From the NCBI GenBank assembly GCA_027491435.1, contig JAOZFG010000035.1, forward strand, positions 94,393-158,392: a stretch of DNA of 64,000 nucleotides. The letters are read 5' to 3'. Source of the DNA: Thermoproteota archaeon. GTDB lineage: Archaea; Korarchaeota; Korarchaeia; Korarchaeales; Korarchaeaceae. The translations under genes and the position numbers were made by a program. Shown here piece after piece: positions 15,458 to 23,327 of the stretch; positions within the stretch are counted from its first letter, which is position 1, and every line of letters starts with the position of its first letter. Under the pieces are notes generated by a model, which had not been told where the DNA came from, did not search any database, and was given only the letters and a program-made list of their open reading frames with translations.

Positions 15458-16843
15458 GTGATCCTCTTGAAGCCCTTTCCGAATGAAGGGAAGGACCTGA
15501 CTGGCGCCCTGAGGAGGGGCGAAATAACAGTAGCCGTGTATGGGCTTGGACATGTGGGCGCCCCTCTCTTGGCAGCTTGGTTACTCGCTGGGGCTAGGGG
15601 AATAGGGGTTGACGTCGACCCAGAGAAGGTCGACTTGGTGAACTCAGGTAAGAGCCCGGTTATGGAGCCCGGGGTCGATGAGGTTTTCAGTAAGGCCGTC
15701 GAGGAGGGCAGATTAAGGGCGACTACCTCTGGCGCTGACGCCGCCAGCGAGTCGGACGTCATGTTGATAGCGGTGCCCACCAAGCTCTCCGGGGACGGGT
15801 GGCCCAGGAAACCTGACTTAACGCATGTTAAGGAGGTGGCTAGGGAAATAGGGAAAGGGCTTCAAAAGGGTGATTTAGTGATCTTGGAGAGTAGTTCACC
15901 CCCAGGGACCACTAGAAAAGTTCTCAAGCCCATTTTAGAGGATGAAAGCGGGCTTAAGGCGGAGGAGGATTTTGGTTTGGTGTACAGTCCGGAGAGGATA
16001 GCTGAGGGGAGGGCCCTTAAGGACATAGTCGAATCCTACCCCAAAGTAATAGGGGGGATAGGACCTAAGAGCTCGGCTACGGCCTCTGAACTCTATGGGG
16101 TGATCGCATCCAAGGGCGTTATAGAGGTCAGCAACGACCTAGTTGCTGAGTTCGAGAAGTTGGCTGAGGGAATTTACAGGGACGTCAACATAGCTTTAGC
16201 AAACGAGTTAGCCGAGCTTTGCAGGGTTTTGGGCATAGATTATGATGAGGTCAGGTTGGCCGCTAATAGTCAGCCCTACTCTCACCTTCACAGGCCCGGA
16301 ACTGGAGTGGGAGGGCTCTGCATCCCTGTTTACCCCCACTTCCTGGCCTGGGTCGCCAACGAGAATTCAGTAAAGCTGGAGTTGGTTAAGACGGGCAGGA
16401 GGATAAATGAGGAGATGCCGAGGAGGGTTGCTGAACTGGTGGAGCAGGGGATGGAGAGGCTCGGGCTTAAGTATGAGGTCTCTATACTGGGGCTGGCTTT
16501 CAGGGGAGATGTAGCTGATTCGAGGCTCTCCCCAACCTACGACCTGATAAAGGAACTGCAGGATAGAGGGATTTCCGTGAAGGTTGTACACGATCCCCTG
16601 ATAGCAGAAGATCCCCTGCTCGAGGAGCTGGGGGTTGGACTCACCAAGGAGCTAGAGAAGGCGCTCAAGGCGCCCGCTGTGGTTATCTCGACGGATCACT
16701 CCCAGTACAGGATGAAGGCCAGCGAGTTCTTCGGGATGGGTGAGTTCATCCTCCTGGTGGACGGCAGACACGTCATAGAGGTTGATGAAGTTCCTAGGGG
16801 GAAGGCCTACGTTGGGGTGGGAAGGCCCTGGATCATCCCCTGA
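15458..16843 (+). CDS. UDP-sugar 6-dehydrogenase (UDP-GlcDH/ManNAcDH family)
   Basis: Oxidises a UDP-sugar to the uronic acid for surface polysaccharide or glycoprotein glycans. The N-terminal NAD fold has VAVYGLGHVGAPLLA; the central helix YRDVNIALANELAELC is conserved; the catalytic Cys lies in GVGGLCIPVYP, where family members usually have GGHCIP(V/F)D. The C-terminal domain carries LGLAFRGDVADSR. Length 461 is normal. The start is a GTG at 15458. Which UDP-sugar is used is not clear; the GG-x-C-IPV form is nearer to the ManNAc group. No other sugar-nucleotide genes flank it. Confidence 0.85.
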   Translation: MILLKPFPNEGKDLTGALRRGEITVAVYGLGHVGAPLLAAWLLAGARGIGVDVDPEKVDLVNSGKSPVMEPGVDEVFSKAVEEGRLRATTSGADAASESDVMLIAVPTKLSGDGWPRKPDLTHVKEVAREIGKGLQKGDLVILESSSPPGTTRKVLKPILEDESGLKAEEDFGLVYSPERIAEGRALKDIVESYPKVIGGIGPKSSATASELYGVIASKGVIEVSNDLVAEFEKLAEGIYRDVNIALANELAELCRVLGIDYDEVRLAANSQPYSHLHRPGTGVGGLCIPVYPHFLAWVANENSVKLELVKTGRRINEEMPRRVAELVEQGMERLGLKYEVSILGLAFRGDVADSRLSPTYDLIKELQDRGISVKVVHDPLIAEDPLLEELGVGLTKELEKALKAPAVVISTDHSQYRMKASEFFGMGEFILLVDGRHVIEVDEVPRGKAYVGVGRPWIIP

Positions 16844-17405
16844 GGAGCCTCCTCACGAAGCTTATGGTGAATATCTCCAGCAAAGACTCCATGGCTGCCA
16901 AGGCCCCCCACAAGTCAACTTCAGAGGCCACCACTGGCCCATGTCTCCTTATTATCACGGCGTTCACGCCTGACATGGCAGAAGCCACTGCCTCCGCAAG
17001 CTCCTCAGTTCCGTATGGCCTCCAACCTATCACCTTAACCCCTTTGAGCAGTATTTTCGCCTCTTCAGTCCAGTCCCTCTCCTCAAATAGTTCTGAGGAG
17101 GTGAAGAGGTTCGCCATTCCCGTTATTAGGGGGTGATGGCAGTGGAGAACGGCCTTGACGTCCGGCCTCCTCTTGTATATTTGGAGGTGCATCCTCCACT
17201 CAGAGCTCGGCTTTCCTCCCCTAGGATCGCCATCCCACGTCACGAAAACCACGTCCTCAGGGCTCAGGTTCCCCTTGAATTTGCCTGATGGGGTTATATA
17301 GATCCCGTCGTCGGCCCTTATGCTAGCGTTTCCTCCAGCTCCAGTGGTTAGCCCCTTGAGGTGGGCTACCCTCATAACTTCAGCTACCTCGTCGGGATTC
17401 ACCAT
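16833..17405 (-). CDS. Class II aldolase (fuculose-1-phosphate aldolase-like)
   Basis: A zinc-dependent aldolase of the AraD/FucA family. The metal ligands appear as the HCHH pair (VLHCHHPLITG) and the third His in IIRRHGPVVA; the candidate catalytic Glu lies in KPSSEWRMHLQIY. The N-terminal GNASIRADDGIYITPSG is a family landmark. ATG 17405 overlaps the rhomboid stop, so the ORF-track start at 17420 is probably five codons too early. In archaea such enzymes act on sugar phosphates; the exact substrate is not predictable. Its 3' end overlaps the UDP-sugar dehydrogenase by 11 bases. Confidence 0.85.
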   Translation of the reverse strand: MVNPDEVAEVMRVAHLKGLTTGAGGNASIRADDGIYITPSGKFKGNLSPEDVVFVTWDGDPRGGKPSSEWRMHLQIYKRRPDVKAVLHCHHPLITGMANLFTSSELFEERDWTEEAKILLKGVKVIGWRPYGTEELAEAVASAMSGVNAVIIRRHGPVVASEVDLWGALAAMESLLEIFTISFVRRLLRG

Positions 17406-18091
17406 GTGTAGCCCCACCACCAGTACTCTGGGTAACGCCCTTGCCTATACATCCTTACCCTGTCCCTAAGGGGGAGCGACATTACCACTCCAGCTATAAA
17501 GCCGCCTATGTGGGCCCAATAGGCTACCCCTGTCCTCTCCCCTATTAAGGCTGGTATCAACTGCCAGAGGAACCAGAAGCCTATGTAGTACTTAGCGGGA
17601 ATTCTCTCGACCACCACGTAGAAGTAGATGAATACGAGCGTGAGTATGTTGGCCTCCGGGTAAAATATCATGTAAGCCCCCAGGACCCCGCTTATAGCAC
17701 CGGATGCGCCGACCGCAGGTATCATGGAGGTGGGGAACATGACCGTGTGGAGGAGATCTGCTGCTAACCCGGAAATGAGGTAGAAGATCAGGTACTGCAC
17801 TTTGCCATAGGCCGCCTCCACGTTGTCCCCGAATATGTAGAGGTAGAGCATGTTGCCTATTAGGTGAAGCCACCCCCCGTGCATGAACATGGAGGTGAAG
17901 AGCCTGTAGAAGTTGGCCGAGGGGTTGTCCAGGAAAAGGGCTGGTATGTACCCGTACTCGTATATGAGGTACTGGAACCTGTCGGGCCCGCCGGCTATCT
18001 GCCATAGGAACACTATCACGTTGGCTGCGATGAGCATATAGGTGACGTAAGGGGTCTCGGGACTAGGGTTTTCATCCCTATACGGTATCAA
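17399..18091 (-). CDS. Rhomboid family intramembrane serine protease
   Basis: A six-helix membrane protease of 230 residues. The catalytic Ser is in GASGAISGVLGAY and the catalytic His in YWAHIGGFIAG; the MFMHGGWLHLIGNMLYL stretch supplies the oxyanion-site region. The short N-terminus (PYRDENPSP) matches the common archaeal/bacterial form. It cuts membrane proteins within the bilayer; no substrate can be assigned. The downstream aldolase begins inside its stop codon, so they are co-translated. The sRNA gene lies just upstream of its start. Confidence 0.88.
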   Translation of the reverse strand: MIPYRDENPSPETPYVTYMLIAANVIVFLWQIAGGPDRFQYLIYEYGYIPALFLDNPSANFYRLFTSMFMHGGWLHLIGNMLYLYIFGDNVEAAYGKVQYLIFYLISGLAADLLHTVMFPTSMIPAVGASGAISGVLGAYMIFYPEANILTLVFIYFYVVVERIPAKYYIGFWFLWQLIPALIGERTGVAYWAHIGGFIAGVVMSLPLRDRVRMYRQGRYPEYWWWGYTW

Positions 18092-18104
18092 CTCAGAACC
18101 TCCC

Positions 18105-18164
18105 GGGCTCAGCTGACTCTCTTAAGGGCATCGAAGCCCTCTTGCCGAATAGTCATCATCGCCT
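18105..18164 (-). ncRNA. Box C/D small RNA predicted to guide 23S rRNA 2'-O-methylation
   Basis: On the minus strand a box C (ATGATGA, 18153-18159) and a box D (CTGA, 18109-18112) lie 40 bases apart and are closed by a GGC/GCC terminal stem. The sequence directly before box D contains CCTTAAGAGAGTCA, complementary to the conserved UGACUCUCUUAAGG of large-subunit rRNA (near E. coli position 1920). The five-nucleotide rule points to the C of UGAC as target. The D' side (CTATTCGGCAAG) may pair with the nearby CUUGCCGAAUAG-like region. An internal GGGC-TTCGAT-GCCC stands where D'/C' would be. An AT-rich stretch near 18182-18194 could be its promoter. Confidence 0.75.
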
Positions 18165-18208
18165 AGTAAGTAGAGGGCCTCAATAAAAAAATAATGTGAT
18201 GGGAAGAG

Positions 18209-18772
18209 CTACATCCCCTTTATCAGTTTAACGAGTTCCTTTCCTACTTCCCTTCCCCTTCTGGCGGCCTTTATATTCAGGTCTATGAACTGGGGCTTAA
18301 CAAGCATCCTTATCGCTTCTTCTAAGTTTTCAAGCGGAATTATCTCGATGGCCTCGGTAAGGACGCCCAGCATGAACATGTTAGCCACTATTCTATGGCC
18401 TAGCTTTTCAGCCTCATCTGTGGCGGGAACCTTGAATATGAGCCTGGCCTTCCCCTCTACAGGGTCAAAGTACTTGATCATTGAGGAGTCGGCAATTATA
18501 ACGGTCTTTGAGATGTCGTACCTCTTGGAGAACCTGTTCAAAGAGTCCTGATTCATAACGACCCAGAAGTCGGGGGATATCACCTTGGGGTAGTCTATCT
18601 CTTCATCCGAGATAACTACTTCAGACCTAGTGGACCCCAGCCTGGCCTCAGGCCCGTAGGTGTAGGTGGACGCTGCAAAGTAATTGCTGAGCACCGTAGC
18701 TTGAGCTAAGACAGCGCCTGACAGAACTATTCCCTGACCTCCAAAACCGGACAGCATTATTTCAATCCTCAA
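18209..18772 (-). CDS. korC: 2-oxoacid:ferredoxin oxidoreductase, gamma subunit
   Basis: The 187-residue gamma subunit of a four-subunit 2-oxoacid:ferredoxin oxidoreductase. GFGGQGIVLSGAVLAQA near the N-terminus and TYGPEARLGSTRSEVVIS are the standard signatures. The TTG start lies inside the ferredoxin subunit's last codons (11-base overlap). It is the last gene of the alpha-beta-delta-gamma operon. The complex oxidatively decarboxylates a 2-oxoacid to the acyl-CoA and reduces ferredoxin in the cytoplasm. Confidence 0.88.
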   Translation of the reverse strand: MRIEIMLSGFGGQGIVLSGAVLAQATVLSNYFAASTYTYGPEARLGSTRSEVVISDEEIDYPKVISPDFWVVMNQDSLNRFSKRYDISKTVIIADSSMIKYFDPVEGKARLIFKVPATDEAEKLGHRIVANMFMLGVLTEAIEIIPLENLEEAIRMLVKPQFIDLNIKAARRGREVGKELVKLIKGM

Positions 18773-19106
18773 GCCACCACACCCCCTCCTTCACTATCCT
18801 GTCCCTCTCCTCTACTCTAGGAAGCCAGGGCTTCTCGTACTTCTCCTCCACCTCCTTCAGCATCTTCTCCTCTTCCTCGTCTATTATCACCTGTATGGCG
18901 AAGTCAGGACAGTAGAACTCGCACAGGCGGCACCTCCTGCACTGATCCAGCCTCACGGCGACGGGCTTCTTCACTCCCCTCCAGTTTCTCTCCTTAGAGA
19001 TCTCGAAAACGTCCCAAGGACAGGCCCAGATGCAGAGGTAGCATCCTTTACACAGCTTGTCGCTGACTATGATATCTTTTACGCCAACTCCCGGCTTCAT
19101 GTACAT
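18762..19106 (-). CDS. korD: 2-oxoacid:ferredoxin oxidoreductase, delta (4Fe-4S) subunit
   Basis: A two-cluster ferredoxin-like subunit of about 114 residues. The cluster motifs are CKGCYLCIWACPWDVF and CRRCRLCEFYCPDFAI. ATG 19106 follows GGAGGTGATCTC, so the track's GTG at 19121 is actually part of the ribosome site. The same GAGGTGATCTC element precedes the beta gene, indicating matched expression of the subunits. It passes electrons from the thiamine-bearing beta subunit to external ferredoxin. Residues after 85 are a charged helix. Confidence 0.9.
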   Translation of the reverse strand: MYMKPGVGVKDIIVSDKLCKGCYLCIWACPWDVFEISKERNWRGVKKPVAVRLDQCRRCRLCEFYCPDFAIQVIIDEEEEKMLKEVEEKYEKPWLPRVEERDRIVKEGVWWLED

Positions 19107-19110
19107 GAGA

Positions 19111-19965
19111 TCACCTCCCACCCTTCTTCTGAGCCTTCTCGATTATCTTGTAGACTTGCTCGGTGTACTCGGGCCTGTCAGTTCTGTGTAGGAACTCTCC
19201 CACTACTATCTTGCCCTGAAGCTCCTCGGGGCTCATGGTCTTGGCCTTCCCTAGGGGGACTGAGACCTCCTTGAACCAGTCCATCATGTCCCTGGGGTCG
19301 GGCTTGCCTAATATGTACCTGCCAGCGTAAGTGGGGCACTGGAAGACTATCTCTATTGCCGCGAACCCCTTGTGCTTTATAGCCTTCTTTATGCTGTTCT
19401 TAGCTTGCACGAAATGGTAGGTCGTCCACCTGGCTAGATAGGTAGCTCCAGCAGCTTCGAGTAACTTCATCAGGTCGAAGTTAGGCTCTATATTCCCGTA
19501 GGGTGTAGTGTTTGTCCTAGCCCCTTGAGGAGTGGTTGGTGACATTTGCCCTCCGGTGAGCGAGTAAAGCATGTTAGTCGCTATTATGGCGGTGAGGTCC
19601 ACGTTTCTCCTAGCGGCGTGTATTAAGTGGTTCCCACCTATGCCCATGCTGTCCCCGTCTCCCATCACGACTATTACGTTAAGATCTGGTTTAGACAGCT
19701 TCAGCGCTGTAGCGAAGGCTAGAGCTCTGCCGTGAAGCGTGTGAGCGGCGTCCCTTCTGAAGTAGAGGGGAACCCACCCTGAGCAGCCTATGCCCGATAC
19801 GAAGGCAGTTCTCTTCCACTCCTCCTCTCCTAGCTCCTCGAAAGCCATCAGGATCATTCTTTCTATTATTCCTAGCCCACAGCCTGGACAAAAGGCGTGG
19901 GGCATTATCTCGGTTCTCATATACTTCTTAGCAAGATAATGCTCGAAATCCCTCTCAGAGAACAT
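19111..19965 (-). CDS. korB: 2-oxoacid:ferredoxin oxidoreductase, beta (TPP-binding) subunit
   Basis: The thiamine-diphosphate subunit, 284 residues. FCPGCGLGIIERMI supplies cluster-associated cysteines, VVMGDGDSMGIGGNHLIHAARRN is the TPP/Mg motif, and NMLYSLTGGQMSPTTP is the conserved substrate-region segment. Length and composition fit the KorB-like group. Cytoplasmic. Starts 4 bases after the alpha subunit and is separated from the ferredoxin subunit by 4 bases. Confidence 0.9.
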   Translation of the reverse strand: MFSERDFEHYLAKKYMRTEIMPHAFCPGCGLGIIERMILMAFEELGEEEWKRTAFVSGIGCSGWVPLYFRRDAAHTLHGRALAFATALKLSKPDLNVIVVMGDGDSMGIGGNHLIHAARRNVDLTAIIATNMLYSLTGGQMSPTTPQGARTNTTPYGNIEPNFDLMKLLEAAGATYLARWTTYHFVQAKNSIKKAIKHKGFAAIEIVFQCPTYAGRYILGKPDPRDMMDWFKEVSVPLGKAKTMSPEELQGKIVVGEFLHRTDRPEYTEQVYKIIEKAQKKGGR

Positions 19966-19969
19966 GAGA

Positions 19970-21121
19970 TCACCTCGCCACCCTCTTTATAGCTGCTAGC
20001 ACCTCATCAGGGTGGTGTAGTAGTCCTCCCACCTTGGTCAAGGACATCACCTCGGCCATGCCCTTTGAGGCCCTCTCCACTTCCCTCACCATCTTGCCCA
20101 TGTTCATCTCCGGAACCACTATTGCCTTCACTTGAGAGGCCACTTCTTGAACTTTCTTATCGTAGAACGGCCATAGCGTGATCAGTTTTAACATTCCTGC
20201 CTTGATGCCGAGCTTTCTGGCCTCCCTAACCGCCCTCAATGAGGTCCTAGCCGACGAACCGTATGAGATCACAGCTACCTCGGCGTCGTCCAACATGTAC
20301 TCCTCATACATGGATATCTTGTCCACATTCTTCTCTATCTTGTACCAGAGCCTCCTAATGGTCCTGTTAGCAGCTGCGTGATCAGTGCCTATCCTATGGC
20401 CGAATTCGTCGTGCATGACGCTCTCCACCAGGACGTTGTAGCCGTCTCCGAAGGCGGGCATGGGGGTAACCCACTCACCAGGCTTCTTAGGCAGATAGGG
20501 GATGTACTGCTCGGGGGGCACGTCGGGCTTCTTCCTCTCTACAACCTCTATCTCCTCCAGAGGAGGCACCTTAACCGGTTCCCTAACATGTGCGATAACC
20601 TCATCGGCCAGAATGATGACGGGATTCCTGTAGGTCTCAGACAGGTTAAACGCCTTAATCGTAAGGTCGAACACTTCCTGAACGCTTGAGGGAGCCAGCA
20701 CTATTGAGGCGTAATCTCCATGGCTCCCCCACCTGGCCTGCATTACGTCTCCCTGCGAGGGAAGGGTAACCAGACCTGTGGAGGGCCCTCCCCTTTGGAC
20801 GTTCACTAGAACCAGGGGAGTTTCGGTTATTATGGCATAACCTAGGCCTTCCTGCATCAAGGAGAAACCTGGACCGCTAGTTGCGGTCATAGATTTCCTT
20901 CCGCCCCACGAGGCGCCTATGACGGCGAGGATGGATCCGAGCTCATCCTCCATCTGGATGAAAATGCCGCCAACCTGAGGGAGTCTGTAAGACATCCTCT
21001 CAGCAATTTCCGTAGCCGGAGTGATGGGGTACCCGGCAAAAAATCGGCAACCGGCAATTATTGCGCCCTCTACGACGGCTTCATCTCCCTGCATCAGGTG
21101 GACGCCGGGCTCAAGGGACAA
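19970..21121 (-). CDS. korA: 2-oxoacid:ferredoxin oxidoreductase, alpha subunit
   Basis: First gene of the operon, 383 residues. GYPITPATEIAERM, MTATSGPGFSLMQEGLGYAI and VNVQRGGPSTGLVTLPSQGD are diagnostic of the KorA/PorA pyrimidine-binding family and look more like 2-oxoglutarate or branched-chain types than pyruvate. The start is TTG 21121. Together the four genes give a complete 2-oxoacid:ferredoxin oxidoreductase; I favour 2-oxoglutarate, but 2-oxoisovalerate is possible. The adjacent Liv-type uptake system elsewhere in the window would be consistent with amino-acid catabolism. Confidence 0.88.
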   Translation of the reverse strand: MSLEPGVHLMQGDEAVVEGAIIAGCRFFAGYPITPATEIAERMSYRLPQVGGIFIQMEDELGSILAVIGASWGGRKSMTATSGPGFSLMQEGLGYAIITETPLVLVNVQRGGPSTGLVTLPSQGDVMQARWGSHGDYASIVLAPSSVQEVFDLTIKAFNLSETYRNPVIILADEVIAHVREPVKVPPLEEIEVVERKKPDVPPEQYIPYLPKKPGEWVTPMPAFGDGYNVLVESVMHDEFGHRIGTDHAAANRTIRRLWYKIEKNVDKISMYEEYMLDDAEVAVISYGSSARTSLRAVREARKLGIKAGMLKLITLWPFYDKKVQEVASQVKAIVVPEMNMGKMVREVERASKGMAEVMSLTKVGGLLHHPDEVLAAIKRVAR

Positions 21122-21154
21122 CTTTCACACCGGCCTTTTCTCCCCCCAAGGTTA

Positions 21155-21661
21155 CTAAAAATGTTTTCTGGATTTTGATTTAAGCAGCCTCCCCTCCTCG
21201 TCTATCTCCCCATACCTTATGCGAGAGGACTTTAGGGGCCTCCCGTCCTCGGCCTTCACCAAGGGGACTACCACTATTATGAGCTCCTTCAACCCCTTCT
21301 TCTCCCTCTCCTCGTTTATTAGCAGGGCCCTCTCATAAGTCTCAGGAGTTACCACTATTATCTCAGCGTCTTCATCCTCGCTGGCCGGTCCTATTGGGTC
21401 TACTATCCTTACCACGTGAAAATTGACGTTCTTTTTCCTCAGAAAATCTTCAAGCCTCTTCTTCCTCTCCTCGTAGGAGAGAATGAGCTCATTTAGGGGC
21501 TTGCCTGTGAGCAGAGGGCCGTCAGCCAGTCCGATTAGTAAGTCCTCCGCCAAGTAGGAGGCGACCTCCAACAAGCGCCTGTGCCCTTTATGGAGCCTGT
21601 CGAAGGCCCCTCCAACTATAGCTCTCTTAAAAGGCTTCTTATACGGTTTATGGCCTCCCAA
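21155..21661 (-). CDS. coaD: Archaeal phosphopantetheine adenylyltransferase
   Basis: Transfers AMP to 4'-phosphopantetheine in coenzyme A synthesis. The nucleotidyltransferase motif is GGAFDRLHKGHRRLL (HxGH form), with a C-terminal signature region DGRPLKSSRIRYGEID, as in the archaeal PPAT group (COG1019). The TTG start at 21661 has a GGAGGT site 9 bases upstream and lies 46 bases inside the HAD hydrolase gene, an unusually long overlap but required to keep the first beta strand (FKRAIVGGAF). Confidence 0.87.
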   Translation of the reverse strand: MGGHKPYKKPFKRAIVGGAFDRLHKGHRRLLEVASYLAEDLLIGLADGPLLTGKPLNELILSYEERKKRLEDFLRKKNVNFHVVRIVDPIGPASEDEDAEIIVVTPETYERALLINEEREKKGLKELIIVVVPLVKAEDGRPLKSSRIRYGEIDEEGRLLKSKSRKHF

Positions 21662-22260
21662 CGTCCAACTACCTCCGCACCTGACTTGACCAGGGAAGGG
21701 TCGGGTTCCTTAGCGGCTATGTATATTACTTTAACCCCTATAGAGGTTGCCTCTTTTGCTAATTCCTGGTCGGCCGTGACCAGTAGTAATTTACCGCTCA
21801 CCTCCTCTACCACGTCTCCTACGGAGATTTCCTCTCCTATCCAGGCCCTGTCCACCAGGTGGAATAGTCCCAGCCTTATCACCTTCTCCCACTCCTTGAC
21901 AGGGGGCCCTTTAGATATCACACCTACCTTCACTCCCATATCCCTAGCCTGCAATATCAGATCCACGACTCCAGGCATGGGCTTGAGCAGAGCCCTCTTA
22001 ACGTCGTGGTAGGCGACCACTCCTGCGGCTATCACGCCGAAGTCCTCCTTCAGCCCTAGCCTCTTCATCATCTCATTGAAGTGGTAGGGGTAGTCCTCGC
22101 CCTTCTCCTTGACCACCTTTTCTAGGGTCTCTAGAGCCACCTCCTCGTCTATCGGCAGCCCCACATCCCTCATAGCCCTAACAGCCAGCTCCCTAGCCAC
22201 CGACTTAAGGTAAGAGGAGTCATAAAGGACGTCATCAACGTCTAAGAGTAACCACCTCAC
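21616..22260 (-). CDS. HAD-superfamily hydrolase
   Basis: A 214-residue haloacid dehalogenase-type phosphatase. Motif I is LLLDVDDVLYDS, with the nucleophile and acid Asp residues; motif II is VGVISKGPP; motif III/IV is a Lys/Asp region ending LLVTADQELA. A helical cap lies between residues 15 and 95. The substrate is unknown. Its start overlaps the SIS-domain gene stop by 4 bases and its end overlaps coaD by 46 bases, so the three are one transcript. Confidence 0.8.
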   Translation of the reverse strand: MRWLLLDVDDVLYDSSYLKSVARELAVRAMRDVGLPIDEEVALETLEKVVKEKGEDYPYHFNEMMKRLGLKEDFGVIAAGVVAYHDVKRALLKPMPGVVDLILQARDMGVKVGVISKGPPVKEWEKVIRLGLFHLVDRAWIGEEISVGDVVEEVSGKLLLVTADQELAKEATSIGVKVIYIAAKEPDPSLVKSGAEVVGRWEAINRIRSLLREL

Positions 22261-23264
22261 TCTGTAACCACCTTCCCCAACTTCTCAGGTTTGTCGGGGT
22301 CCAACCCCCTCTTAACAGATACGTGATAGGCAAGAAGCTGAAGGGGCACGATCATAACTATTGGGCTTAGCTCACCTAAGTCGGGAGCGGGGAGGTCGCC
22401 CCCTTGACCTACTCTTATTACTGGGGCCCCGTAAGAGGAGACCTTCCTTAACACCTCACCTATGCTCCTCCAGTCGACGGCTATAACTGGAGTTTTCTCG
22501 TTAACCAGCTGTATTGGTCCATGTAGAAACTCCCTGGCCGCAAATCCCGTGTAGTAGAAGTTACAAGTCTCCCTCAGCTTGAGGGCCGCTTCTAGGGCCG
22601 TGGGGTAGTTGGCGCCCTTTCCTAGCACGAACCCGAATTCTCGATCCTTGATGAACTCGGATATAGGCTCAACGTGCCCAGAAGTGCCCTCTATAACCTC
22701 CCTAACCACTCTTGGTATGGATCTGAGCTTTTTCATCAACTCTTCATCCTTAGACAGCTTCACAGACAGCATGTATGCTGCCGCCAACTGAGTGGTGTAG
22801 CTCTTAGTCGCCGCCACAGCTCGCTCCACTCCGGCCTTTGTGAAAATTACCTGATCGCTTACCCTAGCCAAGGTGCTCCCCTCCGTGTTAGTTATCGCAA
22901 TAACTGGGCAATCGTCGCAGACCTTCCTGAACGATTCCACAGCTATTAGCACGTCTTTACTCTCTCCACTCTGGGAGAACGCTATTAAGGAGGAATTCTC
23001 GGCCCTGCTGGGCATCCAGTTGGGTAACTCGGAGGCCTGAATTGCGGTGGCCCTCTTACCCGAGATCCTCATCAGAGCCCTTTGCAACACCAGAGAGGCA
23101 TGATAGCTAGTTCCGCTACCAGTCACGTATATGAACCTCTCGTCCAGAAGTTCCGAAGCCCTCTCCACGGACCCCTCTGACTCCCTTATCGTCTTATCTA
23201 TGGCTTCAGGCTGCTCCATTATCTCTTGAAACATGTACTGCCCTGGCGCCTTCCCACCTACCAT
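22257..23264 (-). CDS. Double SIS-domain sugar isomerase (GlmS isomerase-domain type, no glutaminase)
   Basis: 335 residues that match only the isomerase half of glucosamine-6-phosphate synthase. FQEIMEQPEAIDKTI leads into SIS domain 1 (VTGSGTSYHASLVLQ, IAFSQSGESKDVL), and SIS domain 2 carries FVLGKGANYPTALEAALKLRET and FLHGPIQLV. The N-terminal cysteine of the glutaminase domain is absent. Such stand-alone enzymes act as glucosamine-6-phosphate deaminases or ammonia-dependent isomerases in some archaea. The last residues (LDPDKPEKLGKVVTE) match the GlmS C-terminus. Amino-sugar metabolism is likely; direction unknown. Confidence 0.83.
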   Translation of the reverse strand: MVGGKAPGQYMFQEIMEQPEAIDKTIRESEGSVERASELLDERFIYVTGSGTSYHASLVLQRALMRISGKRATAIQASELPNWMPSRAENSSLIAFSQSGESKDVLIAVESFRKVCDDCPVIAITNTEGSTLARVSDQVIFTKAGVERAVAATKSYTTQLAAAYMLSVKLSKDEELMKKLRSIPRVVREVIEGTSGHVEPISEFIKDREFGFVLGKGANYPTALEAALKLRETCNFYYTGFAAREFLHGPIQLVNEKTPVIAVDWRSIGEVLRKVSSYGAPVIRVGQGGDLPAPDLGELSPIVMIVPLQLLAYHVSVKRGLDPDKPEKLGKVVTE

Positions 23265-23327
23265 AAGACCCGTGCCTCAGGACGCATCTATTATTTATCC
23301 GTAACCGCCCATATTACAGGTGATGCC

